A DNA stretch of 64,000 nucleotides from Trichocoleus sp. FACHB-40 (lineage in GTDB: Bacteria; Cyanobacteriota; Cyanobacteriia; Cyanobacteriales; FACHB-T130): NCBI RefSeq assembly GCF_014695915.1, contig NZ_JACJPF010000068.1, forward strand, positions 1-64,000, in the 5' to 3' direction. The position numbers and the translations under genes were made by a program. This document shows positions 17,888 to 27,735 of the stretch, in pieces (within the stretch, counting starts at the first letter, position 1; every line of letters starts with the position of its first letter). The notes beneath the pieces are model-generated. The model saw only the letters and a list, made by a program, of their open reading frames with translations, was not told the origin of the DNA and made no database searches.

Positions 17888-19215
17888 GCTTTGACATCCT
17901 TCCCGCACCTAAAAGGTACGGGAATTCCAAGAATCACTTCTTAGACCTTTCTGCTTCATAGCAACCGCCATCAGACTTATGTCTATCCGGTCTTACGTTC
18001 GCTCCACAGACTTTCACCGCAAGCCCTGCGGCAAGAATGTTGTTGGCAGCATTTACATCTCGGTCGTGATGGGTGCCGCATTCTGGACATTCCCAAGACC
18101 GGATATTGAGCGGCAACTTTTCAACGATGTAACCACAATGCCCACAGCGTTTAGAACTCGGAAACCATCGGTCAATCTTGAAGAGACTGCGACCATACCA
18201 CTCACACTTGTACTCAAGCTGCCTGACCAATTCACCCCAACTCGCATCACTGATGGAAAGGGCAAGTTTCCGGTTCTTCACCATGTTCTTCACAGCCAAA
18301 TCTTCGACGGCAATGGTTTGGTTTTCACGCACCAATCGAGTTGTCAACTTGTGAAGGAAATCGTTTCGAGCGTCGCTAATTTCAGCATAGACTTTAGCGA
18401 CTTTAAGACGGGCTTTGTAGCTATTACTAGAACCCTTCTGCTTGCGGCTCAACGCCTTCTGCGCTTTTCGCAGTTTGCGACGCTTAATAGCAAACCCTTT
18501 AGGATTAGAAACTTTTTCGCCCGTACTCAGAGCAATCAAGCTCGTGATGCCCAAATCAATCCCAATTTGATTAGGAGATTCGGGCAATGGCTCAATCTCG
18601 ACATTCACCAACAAAGAAACAGTCCATCGTCCCGATGGCGAGAGCTTTACCGTAATGGTGGATGGTTCGCACATATGAGGGAGTTGTCTGCTCCAACGTA
18701 TGTTGAGTGGTTCAGAACACTTAGCCAAGTAAATTTGACCATCACGCCATTTGAAGGCGGATTTAGTGAATTCTGCATTACCACCGTTTCGTTTCTTCTT
18801 AAAAGTTGGGTATTTTGTCCGTCCTTCAAAGAAGTTGGAGAACGCTTTTTGGAGATGCCTCAATCCTTGTTGAAGTGGAACACAACTGACTTCGTGGAGA
18901 AAGACAAGATTTTCATCTTTCTTCCACTCAGTCAGCATCGCAGAAGTCTCGTTATACCCGACTCGTTTCTTGTGTTCATACCAAGCTTCAGTCCGAAGGG
19001 CAAGGGCGCGGTTATACACAAGACGAGTACAGCCTATCGTTCTCCTCAACAAGGTTTCTTGTTCAGGTGTTGGATAGAAACGGTACTTAAAGGCTTTGTG
19101 TTTCATGCCTCACATAATAATTATCTTGTAAAGTATGTAAATTATATTGGCAATTCCGCGGCATTGAGCCACTCAATTGCCGCTCCTATCCCTCCCTGCC
19201 CTAGAACGGCAGGGT
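17888..19215 (-). mobile_element. IS200/IS605-type element carrying tnpB only
   Basis: The right end, past the tnpB stop, has a hairpin CCCGCACCT/AGGTACGGG (17902-17922) next to TTTGACATCCTT, the usual flank in IS605-type elements. The left end, beyond the tnpB start, has CCCTGCC/GGCAGGG (19194-19214). No tnpA (Y1 transposase) is present, so the element would need help in trans to move. Exact ends are not fixed. Confidence 0.7.
17934..19106 (-). CDS. tnpB: TnpB RNA-guided nuclease (IS200/IS605 family)
   Basis: A 390-residue, apparently intact TnpB. The N-terminus (FKYRFYPTPEQETLLRRTIG) and the helical recognition region are complete. The RuvC catalytic residues are all there: Asp184 in QIGIDLGITS, Glu268 in IAVEDLAV and Asp350 in HHDRDVNAAN. 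A four-cysteine zinc ribbon (RCGHCGYIV and WECPECG) lies before the last motif. Proteins of this family cut DNA next to a target-adjacent motif with a guide RNA read from the tnpB 3' end and right element end, here expected around 17888-18050. The protein probably helps keep the element in place. Confidence 0.93.
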   Translation of the reverse strand: MKHKAFKYRFYPTPEQETLLRRTIGCTRLVYNRALALRTEAWYEHKKRVGYNETSAMLTEWKKDENLVFLHEVSCVPLQQGLRHLQKAFSNFFEGRTKYPTFKKKRNGGNAEFTKSAFKWRDGQIYLAKCSEPLNIRWSRQLPHMCEPSTITVKLSPSGRWTVSLLVNVEIEPLPESPNQIGIDLGITSLIALSTGEKVSNPKGFAIKRRKLRKAQKALSRKQKGSSNSYKARLKVAKVYAEISDARNDFLHKLTTRLVRENQTIAVEDLAVKNMVKNRKLALSISDASWGELVRQLEYKCEWYGRSLFKIDRWFPSSKRCGHCGYIVEKLPLNIRSWECPECGTHHDRDVNAANNILAAGLAVKVCGANVRPDRHKSDGGCYEAERSKK

Positions 19216-19231
19216 TTCTCGGAGGTTTCTG

Positions 19232-21409
19232 ATGAGTACGTTTTTATTGGAAGTTGGTACAGAAGAATTACCTGCAAGCTTTGTCGATAAGGCGATCGCG
19301 CAGTGGCGATCGCGCATTCCTACAAGTCTTACTGAAAATAGCCTCACTAGCGAGAAAATTGAAGTTTACGCCACCCCCCGGCGTTTAGCGGTGCTAATTG
19401 CAGGTTTGCCGACGCAGCAACCGGATCGGGAAGAAGAAGTTAAAGGGCCACCAGCACAGGCGGCGTTTAAAGATGGCAAACCCACCAAGGCAGCAGAAGG
19501 GTTTGCGCGTAAGCTGGGGGTGGAACTCGATCAGTTGGAAATTCGCCCCACCGATAAAGGGGATTTTGTCTTTGTTCGCCAAACCATCCCCGGACGACCA
19601 ACCGTGGACATTCTCACGCAGCTGGTTTGGCAATGGATTTTCGGATTAGAAGGGAAGCGGTTTATGCGCTGGGGGGATGGGGATCTGAAGTTTCCCCGTC
19701 CGATTGGCTGGTTGGTGGCTTTGTGGGATGACCAAGTGCTGCCAATTGAGATTGTAAATGGTTCCGAGACGATTAAGAGCGATCGCACAACCCGCGCTCA
19801 TCGCGTCTTGCATCCGGAACTCGTGACAATTTCCCAAGCTTCAGATTATGTCAATGGTCTACGTTCTGCCTTTGTGGAAGTTGACCCCCAGGCGCGGAAA
19901 ACCAAAATTCAAGAACAAGTTCAGGCTGCTGCTAAAAAGCTCAATGGCTACTGTGAAATATACCCGGATTTGCTGCAAGAAGTCACTAATTTAGCTGAAT
20001 TGCCTACAGCAGTTATTGGTAACTTTGACCCAGAATTCTTGAGTTTACCGCCAGAAGTAATTACTACTGTCATGGTGACTCATCAGCGTTATTTTCCAGT
20101 ATTTAAAGATGAGAACAAAGCCGAGCTAATTCCCTATTTTATCACCATTTCTAATGGCGATCCAGCAAAATCAGACATTATTGCTGAAGGCAATGGTCGA
20201 GTGATTCGCGCCCGTTTAGCTGATGGTCAGTATTTCTACAAAACTGATTTATCTCAGCCTTTAGAAAGTTATTTACCGAAGCTGGAAAAAGTTACTTTTC
20301 AAGAAGATTTGGGTTCGGTACGGGAAAAGGTGGAACGGCTGGGCAAAATTGCCAGCAGCATTAGCGAACAACTGCAATTATCAGAAGATGAGCGACAGAA
20401 TATCCAACGCGCCGCCTTACTTTGTAAAGCTGACCTTGTGACTCAGATGGTGGGAGAATTTCCAGAATTGCAAGGTGTAATGGGCCAAAAATATGCTTTG
20501 GCTAGTGGCGAATCAGAAGCGGTAGCAGCAGCAATTTTTGAGCATTATTTGCCACGGGGAGCCGGGGATAAACTTCCTCAAAATCTAACAAGTCAAGTTG
20601 TGGGCTTGGCAGACAGGTTGGATACTTTGGTGAGTATCTTTGGACTGGGAATGTTACCAACAGGTTCTTCAGATCCGTTTGCTCTGCGTCGGGCGGCAAA
20701 TGCTGTTCTTAACATTACTTGGGCGGCAGATTTAGCTAACATTACTTGGGCGGCAGATTTAGCTATTAATTTGCATCAATTGCTGCAAGGAGCTGTGGCA
20801 GATTTTGTGGTAAAACATCCGAAAAATCAAGGTGAGAAGTTGTTACGTAATTTGCAGGAATTCTTTTTACAGCGCATCCGCAACTTGCTACAAGATGAGC
20901 GAAATATTGACTATGACTTGGTGAATGCGGTACTGGGAGAAAACGATCCGGAGTATACAGAACGGGCGTTAAAGGATTTATTGGATGTACGCGATCGCGC
21001 TCTATTTCTCCAAAGTATCCGCAATAATGGCAAGCTAGATGAAATCTACGAAACTGTCAACCGCTCTACTCGTCTCGCTTCCCAAGGCGATTTAGATAAA
21101 GTTGAGTTGTCACCATCGGCTGTGGTGCGTCCAGAATTATTTCAAAAATCATCGGAGCAAGCTTTCTACGATGCAATTGTGCAGCTAGTTCCCGAAACTA
21201 AAGCATCTCAAGAGCAGCGAAATTATCAGCAGCTAGTAGATGCTTTAAGTAAGATAGCTCCTACTGTTAGCGCTTTCTTTGATGGTGCTGAAAGTGTTTT
21301 GGTGATGGATGCGGATTTGGAAATCCGCAAGAATCGTTTGAATTTGTTGGGGTTATTGCGGAATCATGCGCGGGTTCTGGCAGATTTTGGCGCAATTGTG
21401 AAGAGTTAG
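19232..21409 (+). CDS. glyS: Glycyl-tRNA synthetase beta subunit
   Basis: A 725-residue protein. The N-terminus [18 protein letters not shown] and the blocks [61 protein letters not shown] and [12 protein letters not shown] are characteristic of the beta chain, which binds tRNA-Gly beside the catalytic alpha chain (not in this window). The ribosome site GGAGG (19221-19225) sits six bases before the ATG, at or just outside the end of the TnpB element. A 27-base exact tandem duplication at 20711-20764 repeats NITWAADLA. Confidence 0.96.
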   Translation: MSTFLLEVGTEELPASFVDKAIAQWRSRIPTSLTENSLTSEKIEVYATPRRLAVLIAGLPTQQPDREEEVKGPPAQAAFKDGKPTKAAEGFARKLGVELDQLEIRPTDKGDFVFVRQTIPGRPTVDILTQLVWQWIFGLEGKRFMRWGDGDLKFPRPIGWLVALWDDQVLPIEIVNGSETIKSDRTTRAHRVLHPELVTISQASDYVNGLRSAFVEVDPQARKTKIQEQVQAAAKKLNGYCEIYPDLLQEVTNLAELPTAVIGNFDPEFLSLPPEVITTVMVTHQRYFPVFKDENKAELIPYFITISNGDPAKSDIIAEGNGRVIRARLADGQYFYKTDLSQPLESYLPKLEKVTFQEDLGSVREKVERLGKIASSISEQLQLSEDERQNIQRAALLCKADLVTQMVGEFPELQGVMGQKYALASGESEAVAAAIFEHYLPRGAGDKLPQNLTSQVVGLADRLDTLVSIFGLGMLPTGSSDPFALRRAANAVLNITWAADLANITWAADLAINLHQLLQGAVADFVVKHPKNQGEKLLRNLQEFFLQRIRNLLQDERNIDYDLVNAVLGENDPEYTERALKDLLDVRDRALFLQSIRNNGKLDEIYETVNRSTRLASQGDLDKVELSPSAVVRPELFQKSSEQAFYDAIVQLVPETKASQEQRNYQQLVDALSKIAPTVSAFFDGAESVLVMDADLEIRKNRLNLLGLLRNHARVLADFGAIVKS
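20711..20764 (+). repeat. Exact 27-bp tandem duplication inside glyS
   Basis: Two adjacent identical 27-base units (20711-20737 and 20738-20764) keep the frame and add nine residues, NITWAADLA, in the helical part of the beta subunit. Identity of the copies points to a recent slippage event. Confidence 0.9.
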
Positions 21410-21448
21410 TAGGGGAAAAAAGAACCGCGTTGGCGTAGCCTGCGTTTT

Positions 21449-21467
21449 GCGCTTAGACGCTAAGCGC
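21449..21467 (+). terminator. Small hairpin after glyS
   Basis: GCGCTTAG and CTAAGCGC pair around ACG, 40 bases beyond the glyS stop. There is no T-run; it is a possible terminator or part of a dispersed GC-rich repeat. Confidence 0.35.
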
Positions 21468-21579
21468 GCGAAGTTAAGAAAAAGAAGGAAGTTATTGGAG
21501 GGAAAGAGGTTTTTAAATACGATTATTGCGGTATGATGAGGGGTTGCGAAACTAGGGAATTTGTACGGCCAAGTTAGCT

Positions 21580-22929
21580 ATGCCCATCGCTCATATTATC
21601 GGTTTGGGAAAGTCGGGAATTGCTGCTGCACGATTGTTAAAACGCGAAGGTTACTCGGTGACGGTAAGCGATCGCAATACCGCCGAAAGCCTGCAAGAAC
21701 AGCAACAACAGCTTGAGGATGAGGGAATTACTGTTAAGCTTGGCTATTCCCTGGAACTGGTTGATACCTTACCCCAGATGATCGTCGTCAGTCCTGGCGT
21801 ACCTTGGGATGCACCTTTATTAGTCCAGGCTAGAGAGTTGGGGATCGAGACAATTGGAGAAATGGAACTGGCGTGGCGATATCTCCAGTCTTGTCCTTGG
21901 GTGGGAATTACTGGTACTAACGGCAAAACTACGACAACGGCTTTGATTGCGGCGATTTTTCAAGCCGCTGGTTTTCATGCTCCGGCTTGCGGTAACATCG
22001 GCTATGCTGCCTGCGAACTGGCGTTATCCCAAACTCCTCCCGACTGGGTAATTGCTGAAGTTAGCAGTTATCAAATTGAGTCTTCTAATTCTATTGCTCC
22101 TAGAATTGGCATTTGGACGACTTTTACACCAGATCACCTTAGCCGCCATAAAACTTTAGAGAATTACTACAACATTAAAGCGCGTCTGTTGCGTCAGGCG
22201 CGCCAGCAAGTAATCAACGGCGACGATGCTTATTTGCGAAAGAATGCACCCGATAGCTTTCCCAATGCTTGCTGGACGAGTGTGAAAGGCAAAGCTAAAC
22301 TAATTGGCGATCGTGATGGGGGAGTTTACATTGAGGATGGTTGGGTGGTCGCTGATGGCGAACAAATTGTGATGACATCAGCTTTAAGAATGGTGGGAGA
22401 ACACAATCAGCAAAATCTGTTGATGGCGGTAGCAGCAGCAAGATTGGCGGGGATTGAGAAAGAGGCAATTGCGATCGCGATCGCTAATTTCCCCGGCGTT
22501 CCTCATCGTCTAGAATACATCCGCACTCTGGCGGGAGTTGACTTTATCAACGACAGCAAAGCTACCAACTACGATGCTGCACAAGTCGGGTTAGCTTCTG
22601 TCAACTATCCCGCCATCCTCATTGCTGGTGGTGAAGCCAAAGCTGGAGATGATACCAGTTGGATAGAGACAATTCAAGCTAAAGCCGCCGCTGTGTTACT
22701 AATTGGTAGCGCCGCAGATACCTTTGCAAAAGCGTTGGCTAGAGTTGACTATTCCAGCTACGAAATTGTAGAAACTATGGAGAGAGCTGTACTCAGAGGT
22801 GCAGAATTAGCCGAGCAGCATGGTGCTAAAGTTGTTCTACTTTCTCCTGCTTGTGCTAGTTTCGACCAATATCAAAACTTTGAGGAAAGAGGCGACCATT
22901 TCCGACAACTTTGTCAGCAGCTACTTTAG
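21580..22929 (+). CDS. murD: UDP-N-acetylmuramoyl-L-alanine:D-glutamate ligase
   Basis: A 449-residue cytoplasmic Mur ligase. Residues 1-95 form the UDP-binding Rossmann domain ([15 protein letters not shown]). The central ATPase has [17 protein letters not shown] (P-loop near residue 110), EVSSYQIE and TPDHLSRH. The C-terminal domain begins near [23 protein letters not shown], with the MurD DSKATN motif, and ends in [22 protein letters not shown], a MurD hallmark. It adds D-glutamate to UDP-MurNAc-L-Ala in peptidoglycan synthesis. It does not sit in a dcw cluster here, as is usual in cyanobacteria. Confidence 0.96.
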   Translation: MPIAHIIGLGKSGIAAARLLKREGYSVTVSDRNTAESLQEQQQQLEDEGITVKLGYSLELVDTLPQMIVVSPGVPWDAPLLVQARELGIETIGEMELAWRYLQSCPWVGITGTNGKTTTTALIAAIFQAAGFHAPACGNIGYAACELALSQTPPDWVIAEVSSYQIESSNSIAPRIGIWTTFTPDHLSRHKTLENYYNIKARLLRQARQQVINGDDAYLRKNAPDSFPNACWTSVKGKAKLIGDRDGGVYIEDGWVVADGEQIVMTSALRMVGEHNQQNLLMAVAAARLAGIEKEAIAIAIANFPGVPHRLEYIRTLAGVDFINDSKATNYDAAQVGLASVNYPAILIAGGEAKAGDDTSWIETIQAKAAAVLLIGSAADTFAKALARVDYSSYEIVETMERAVLRGAELAEQHGAKVVLLSPACASFDQYQNFEERGDHFRQLCQQLL

Positions 22930-22937
22930 TTAAATTA

Positions 22938-24629
22938 TCACCTTAAAAACCGTCGCACTGAGGCGCTGATTAAATCTACCGAAAAAGTGAGAACGAGAAA
23001 GACAATTAAAGTGGTGAGAAGTCCTTTGTAGTCAAAGCTACTCAGTTGTTCCGCCAGCAAACGCCCTAATCCGCCAGCACCTACTAACCCGACAATGACG
23101 GTAGAACGGATGCAGACTTCCCAACGGTAAAGGATGTAGGCGACAAATCGGGGGAGGGTGCGGGGTAAGATGCCATAGAGGAAGACTTGGGAATCAGTAG
23201 CGCCCAATGCTTTAAGGGAGGTTATTGGACGCTGTTCTAAATTTTCTACCACTTCCGCCATCAGACGACCTAGTATACCCAGGTTGTGCAGGGAAAGCGC
23301 GATCGCTCCCGGCAAAATCCCCGGAAACAACACAAATAGAAAGATTAATGCCCAAATGGGTTCGGGGACAGCACGAGCAACTAACAGCAGGAATCGGGTA
23401 ACAAACAGCACAACGTTTCCCCGGAGCTCCCCCCTTGCCCCCGACAACAGGAAATTATTTGCTGCTGGGAAAGAAAGAAAAATTCCTCCTAATCCAGCCC
23501 CAGCCATTGCCAGAATAGACATAGCCAGCGTTTTAGCAGAAAGCTCGAATAGCTGACTCAGCTGGCTGAAATCGGGTGGCAAAGCATCCTGAAACACTCC
23601 TGCCAAAAGTTGAAAGGTTCGCGGCGAGTAAAGTTTAGAATAATCAGCTTGGACGTACCAGAAGGAGAATATTGCTAAAACCACGGTACCCAGAAATGAC
23701 ACCTTCACCACTGGGTCATTTTGGTAGAGAGGCTTTTTGCGCCCAGAAAGATTTAAGACGTTCAAATCTAGGCGAGAAGGCGCACCCAAGCGGCGACGCA
23801 GCATCGCACTCCAGAAATCGGTAGCACCAGTTAGTAAAATTAAGGCAATTAAAAACGTCCACATCTGTTCATAGCGTAGGGATTGGAGGCTGAGAAAAAT
23901 TTGATACCCCAATCCACCAGCACCGATAATTCCCAGTACGGCGGCGGAACGAATCGAACACTCGAACCTGTAGAAAGCGTAGGAAAGCAAATTTAGAAAA
24001 GCTTGGAGAATCAGGCTATAAATAAAAGCATTCAGAGGTGGAACGCCGCTATTGAGGAGTGCCATTAGTGGCTGGCGAGGCGTTTCGTCTAGAATTTCTG
24101 AAAATACTTTTGCAGTTATAGCACCAAAAGGAATAGCGATCGCTAGCACCGCCACCAGGGGATCTAGTCCAAAAATATTGACGAAAAACAATCCCCAAAT
24201 TAACTCGTGAATTGCTCTTGGAATCGCCAAAACTCCTCTTACCACCAGCCAAGGCGATTGAGTTATTAGCTTCCTTTTTTGAGTTTTGAGTACAGATTCC
24301 CACCAAACTTCAGAGGAAAGAATACCAGCAACCAAACCGATCAATACGCTGAAGAAGGTGCCGCAAACCGCGTAAGCTAGTGTTTTAAAAGTGGCATCCA
24401 AAGTAAGTTGGAGAAATTCCGGGCTGAAGTCGGGATGGACAGCAGCAACCAGAAAACGCCAAACCAGGTTCCAGCCTCCTTCGTTGATTAAATCTCGCTC
24501 AAATACGCCAGCTGAGTGCAACGACCAAACGAAAGATGCTAAAAATAGCAATCCCCACAAAGTACGCCAGTTAAAAATGGAAGGGCGCTTGGGGAGGGTA
24601 GTTGGTTTGCGATTTAAAGTTTTTTTCAT
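22938..24629 (-). CDS. phnE: ABC transporter permease, tandem PhnE-type domains
   Basis: From ATG 24629 (MKKTLNRKPTTLPKRPS) this is 563 residues; a start at 24677 adds 16. It holds two copies of the PhnE-type permease domain, each with a coupling-helix-like segment near GVPPLNAFIYS or GATDSQVFLYGILP and the strings IGAGGLGYQIF and VGAGGLGRLLAEQL. One chain can thus form the whole membrane pore that normally needs two. It matches the binding protein at 29513 and ATPase at 28285 but is cut off from them by a three-gene insert on the other strand, so it now needs its own promoter. Confidence 0.85.
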   Translation of the reverse strand: MKKTLNRKPTTLPKRPSIFNWRTLWGLLFLASFVWSLHSAGVFERDLINEGGWNLVWRFLVAAVHPDFSPEFLQLTLDATFKTLAYAVCGTFFSVLIGLVAGILSSEVWWESVLKTQKRKLITQSPWLVVRGVLAIPRAIHELIWGLFFVNIFGLDPLVAVLAIAIPFGAITAKVFSEILDETPRQPLMALLNSGVPPLNAFIYSLILQAFLNLLSYAFYRFECSIRSAAVLGIIGAGGLGYQIFLSLQSLRYEQMWTFLIALILLTGATDFWSAMLRRRLGAPSRLDLNVLNLSGRKKPLYQNDPVVKVSFLGTVVLAIFSFWYVQADYSKLYSPRTFQLLAGVFQDALPPDFSQLSQLFELSAKTLAMSILAMAGAGLGGIFLSFPAANNFLLSGARGELRGNVVLFVTRFLLLVARAVPEPIWALIFLFVLFPGILPGAIALSLHNLGILGRLMAEVVENLEQRPITSLKALGATDSQVFLYGILPRTLPRFVAYILYRWEVCIRSTVIVGLVGAGGLGRLLAEQLSSFDYKGLLTTLIVFLVLTFSVDLISASVRRFLR

Positions 24630-25067
24630 ATCAAATCCAAGAACCCTCTCTTGTTTAAATGGAACTGACATAACCACAAGTCTTGTGTTATAACCTCAGT
24701 AAATCTGTAGCTGAAGCTATATAATTCCCCCGTAAGTCAATACCATTCCTCTGTCAATACCATGTATTTAACTTATAAGCTTTGTATCAAAATTATGAAT
24801 TTTGTTATTCCTAATTTTGAGGTTTGTTGGTTTAGGTAAAAGTTAGGTATTTTGCTCTATTGCCCATCTTGATACCTCGTGCATCGATCTAAGCCTTCAG
24901 GGCGTTGAGTATAATAAATATGTAGAGTCCTCTTAGAGCATATTTTGCAGTGCCTGGGTCACAGGTTCGTTCTTCCGAACCACGTAGCCATTGGTAAAGA
25001 CGTGGAATTGGTTGTACTCTGCACAAACTTAACTACACAGAACTTCGTCATAATTAGCTTAACAATC
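24630..25067. other. Intergenic region between phnE and the McrB-like gene
   Basis: No gene is supported. It holds an inverted repeat near 24670-24691 (ACAAGTCTTGT core), two direct ATGGTATTGAC units on the minus strand (24736-24746, 24753-24763), and TATAAT at 24910-24915 facing the McrB-like gene. One edge of the insertion that split the transporter operon must lie here. Confidence 0.5.
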
Positions 25068-26123
25068 GTGAAACTTCCCATTCAGAAAATCCTCTTCGGT
25101 AGCCCCGGAACCGGGAAAAGCTACAAAATTGATCACGAAATTATCCCGAATGATTTAGAAATAAATAAATTGCTAAATCCAGAGAATATTATAAAAACAG
25201 TTTTTCATCCAGAATATACCTACGGTGATTTTATGGGGAAACTGGTGCCAATAACTAAATTTGGAGGAAAACCTGAATATAATTTTTATGAGGGACATTT
25301 TCTAAAAGCTTTAGGACAGGCTTACAAAAATATTCAGATAACAAAGCCAAAATTTTTTGAGCAAATTAACTGGGATGATGTTAATAATGTCGCTTTAGTT
25401 ATTGATGAAATTAATCGAGGCAACTCTGCTTCAATCTTTGGTGTTTGTTTTCAATTGCTTGATAGAGAAGAGACAGGATGGTCAAGCTATAGTGTAAATC
25501 TTACAGAAATTGAATTTTATAAATTTATCGAGTTGATAGGAGTAAAAATATCTCTAGTCGATGGCAACCTCAAATTTCAGTTTCCCGGCGACAGTCATTT
25601 TGTTTTTTTCGATGCTTTAAAAGACAAATTTACCCCATTAGGAGTAAATACAGAGACTAAGACAATAATGCTCCCGCCAAATCTGTCAATCCTTGCCAGT
25701 ATGAACACCTCCGACAACTCCATTTACTTTATGGACAGTGCCTTCAAGCGGCGTTGGGATTGGGAATTTATTAACTGGGATGGTAGTAAGCCTCCTACTG
25801 CCACATACGGAAAAGGGGGAACTTTAGAGGAGAAGGACTGGAGAAAACTAATCAAAAACCTTAACGGCTTCATAAAAAGTCATCACGCCTCCGTCCGTGG
25901 GATTGAGGACAAGCAGGTTGGTTATTATTTCATCAAACAGCCCGTAACGGCTGAACAGATACAAAATAAACTAATGTTCTTCTTGTGGGATAGCGTTTTT
26001 AATCGGGATAAAAAACCACTTGAAGAGCTTCTTAAGGTAAAAAGAGATGAACTTGTCACATTCGGAGATTTCACTAAATTACATAATATTTTTATTGAAA
26101 GTATTATGAATCTCAAAAGTTGA
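25068..26123 (+). CDS. McrB-like AAA+ NTPase
   Basis: From GTG 25068 (VKLPIQKILFGSPGTGKS) the protein has 351 residues; longer reads from 24945 have no coding look. Walker A is GSPGTGKS (11-18). ALVIDEINRGN (109-119) is the Walker B of McrB proteins, with the Asn-Arg-Gly-Asn tail. ASMNTSDNSIYFMDSAFKRR contains the sensor Asn and arginine finger region. Such proteins form hexamers that move DNA and drive an McrC nuclease. Unlike E. coli McrB it has no N-terminal DNA-binding domain, so target recognition must lie in a partner. The nuclease gene follows after 52 bases. Confidence 0.85.
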   Translation: MKLPIQKILFGSPGTGKSYKIDHEIIPNDLEINKLLNPENIIKTVFHPEYTYGDFMGKLVPITKFGGKPEYNFYEGHFLKALGQAYKNIQITKPKFFEQINWDDVNNVALVIDEINRGNSASIFGVCFQLLDREETGWSSYSVNLTEIEFYKFIELIGVKISLVDGNLKFQFPGDSHFVFFDALKDKFTPLGVNTETKTIMLPPNLSILASMNTSDNSIYFMDSAFKRRWDWEFINWDGSKPPTATYGKGGTLEEKDWRKLIKNLNGFIKSHHASVRGIEDKQVGYYFIKQPVTAEQIQNKLMFFLWDSVFNRDKKPLEELLKVKRDELVTFGDFTKLHNIFIESIMNLKS

Positions 26124-26175
26124 TTTCCCTCAATGTTGTCAATCGAAAATACTAGGTTTTATTCTTTTATGAGCC

Positions 26176-27735
26176 GTGTTTGACTTTAATAGCCTTAAGC
26201 TGATAAAAGGTTCCAATGATTTTTTTGTTGGCATCCGTAAGTCTGTATCCGGGGATGGTTTTGAGTTTTGTCTGCCAAACGGCTTTGATAACTTTCCGGA
26301 GGGGGATTTCGACGAGGTGCGAGATTTATTTTTCAAGATGTACCGCACGTTTCGCAAGTTTGAGCGCCACAATAAAGACACCAATCGATTCAAGATAAAC
26401 ACATCTGAATATCAGCGAGATCAAGATCAGACAACCCTTTCCTCCGGCGGAATTAGTATGCAGACTGAGGAAGGAGAAGTTTGTGTGCTATACAGCAAGA
26501 TCAAGATGATCGAGCAGGTGCTGGAAGCCTACGATGACCTTGCTATCAACTCGATCCAAAAGAAAGTTAGGCGCAGTGAGGACATTGACTATTTTCAGAT
26601 TCACAAATACTTAGATCGTGCTATCTACCTAGATAACGATGCACTTTACGTCGATGTGATGGATTTGCCGCGTCCGACGTTACGCTATGAAAGCACTGAC
26701 ATAGTGAATCTGTATTGTTACATTCTTGATGAGATTGTACAGCAGTTGCAGGCCGATGTATCGGAGAACATTAAAGCACACAGTCAGGATATTCGCTTTC
26801 TTGCCCAGCGCTTCAAGGACAACTACTTGACTAGCAATCAGTCTATTTTTGACAAAGACACTTTCGTAGAGACCATCAACATCCTTAAGGAAACGTTCGA
26901 CAACATAGACAAGAACACTTATTACAAGGACGCTGACTATTGGGGACTTTACGAAGCCATTGAGATATTCTTGTACGGCGAAATCAATCCCAACCAGAAC
27001 GATGGTAACTATTGGGGAATGAGAGGATTTTCCCTACTGTGGGAGGATATGTGCCACACCTACTTCTTTAAAAAACACCGCGACGAAATCTGCTATGCGG
27101 ATACGGATATACCTTTGGAAAATCCTCCAAATCCCTCACCTAAGAGGCAAAGCGAAGAATTGAAACGGGTTGGTAATTACCAAAACCATCATGGGAATGG
27201 GTTTGGTAATCAATGGATTTATCGGACAGAATCGAATATTCCATACCCCAAAAAAGTAGGAAAATTTGGATGGAATGAACTACTTTGTATTGAATTTGAT
27301 ACCCAACCAGGAACTTGGGTTTACTCAAGTCCCAAGTATAATGAGTTACAGCACCGAGATAGAAGTCAAGCTTTACGTCGTTTTCCGCGTCCTGACTTGG
27401 TTTTAAGAACTGATCCAGAAAATGATTTTCAGTTAAAAATAGTTGATTATAAAGATGTACCACTTGATTTTTATGTCCATCCTAAATCATCACCAAAATC
27501 TGCGAAGAAATATAGAGATGATATTATCAAACAGCTAACCTATGAATTCGCATTGCAGCAAAAACATAACATATTAGAAAACGTGTTTTTAATTCCTTAT
27601 TATTACGAATCAGATTCAATTCGTGAGCCTTTGGGAGAATTTGAGGCGCTTGAAGACCAAAAGCTTAGAGGAATCAAGATATTCAAAGCCAATTTTTTGC
27701 TAATTCAAAAAATATATTTAGATAAAAATCCATGA
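26176..27735 (+). CDS. McrC/LlaJI-like PD-(D/E)XK restriction nuclease
   Basis: A 519-residue protein with a GTG start (26176); an in-frame TGA just upstream rules out a longer form. The N-terminal half is poorly conserved and may contact the ATPase and DNA. FSLLWEDMC (about 282-290) corresponds to the block before the nuclease core in McrC/LlaJI proteins. The catalytic site is RPDLVL with Asp407 and VDYKD with Asp424 and Lys426, a PD-(D/E)XK pattern. It should cut DNA when driven by the McrB-like protein. No methyltransferase gene is nearby, favouring a modification-dependent (type IV-like) system. The third gene overlaps its stop codon by four bases. Confidence 0.75.
   Translation: MFDFNSLKLIKGSNDFFVGIRKSVSGDGFEFCLPNGFDNFPEGDFDEVRDLFFKMYRTFRKFERHNKDTNRFKINTSEYQRDQDQTTLSSGGISMQTEEGEVCVLYSKIKMIEQVLEAYDDLAINSIQKKVRRSEDIDYFQIHKYLDRAIYLDNDALYVDVMDLPRPTLRYESTDIVNLYCYILDEIVQQLQADVSENIKAHSQDIRFLAQRFKDNYLTSNQSIFDKDTFVETINILKETFDNIDKNTYYKDADYWGLYEAIEIFLYGEINPNQNDGNYWGMRGFSLLWEDMCHTYFFKKHRDEICYADTDIPLENPPNPSPKRQSEELKRVGNYQNHHGNGFGNQWIYRTESNIPYPKKVGKFGWNELLCIEFDTQPGTWVYSSPKYNELQHRDRSQALRRFPRPDLVLRTDPENDFQLKIVDYKDVPLDFYVHPKSSPKSAKKYRDDIIKQLTYEFALQQKHNILENVFLIPYYYESDSIREPLGEFEALEDQKLRGIKIFKANFLLIQKIYLDKNP

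Noticed and set aside
17979-19232. Long plus-strand frame opposite tnpB
   Set aside because: It is the shadow of tnpB, whose catalytic residues and zinc ribbon are intact on the minus strand.
24951-25020. Stem-loop-like sequence with GGTTCG resembling a tRNA T-arm
   Set aside because: No acceptor or anticodon stems could be built around it.
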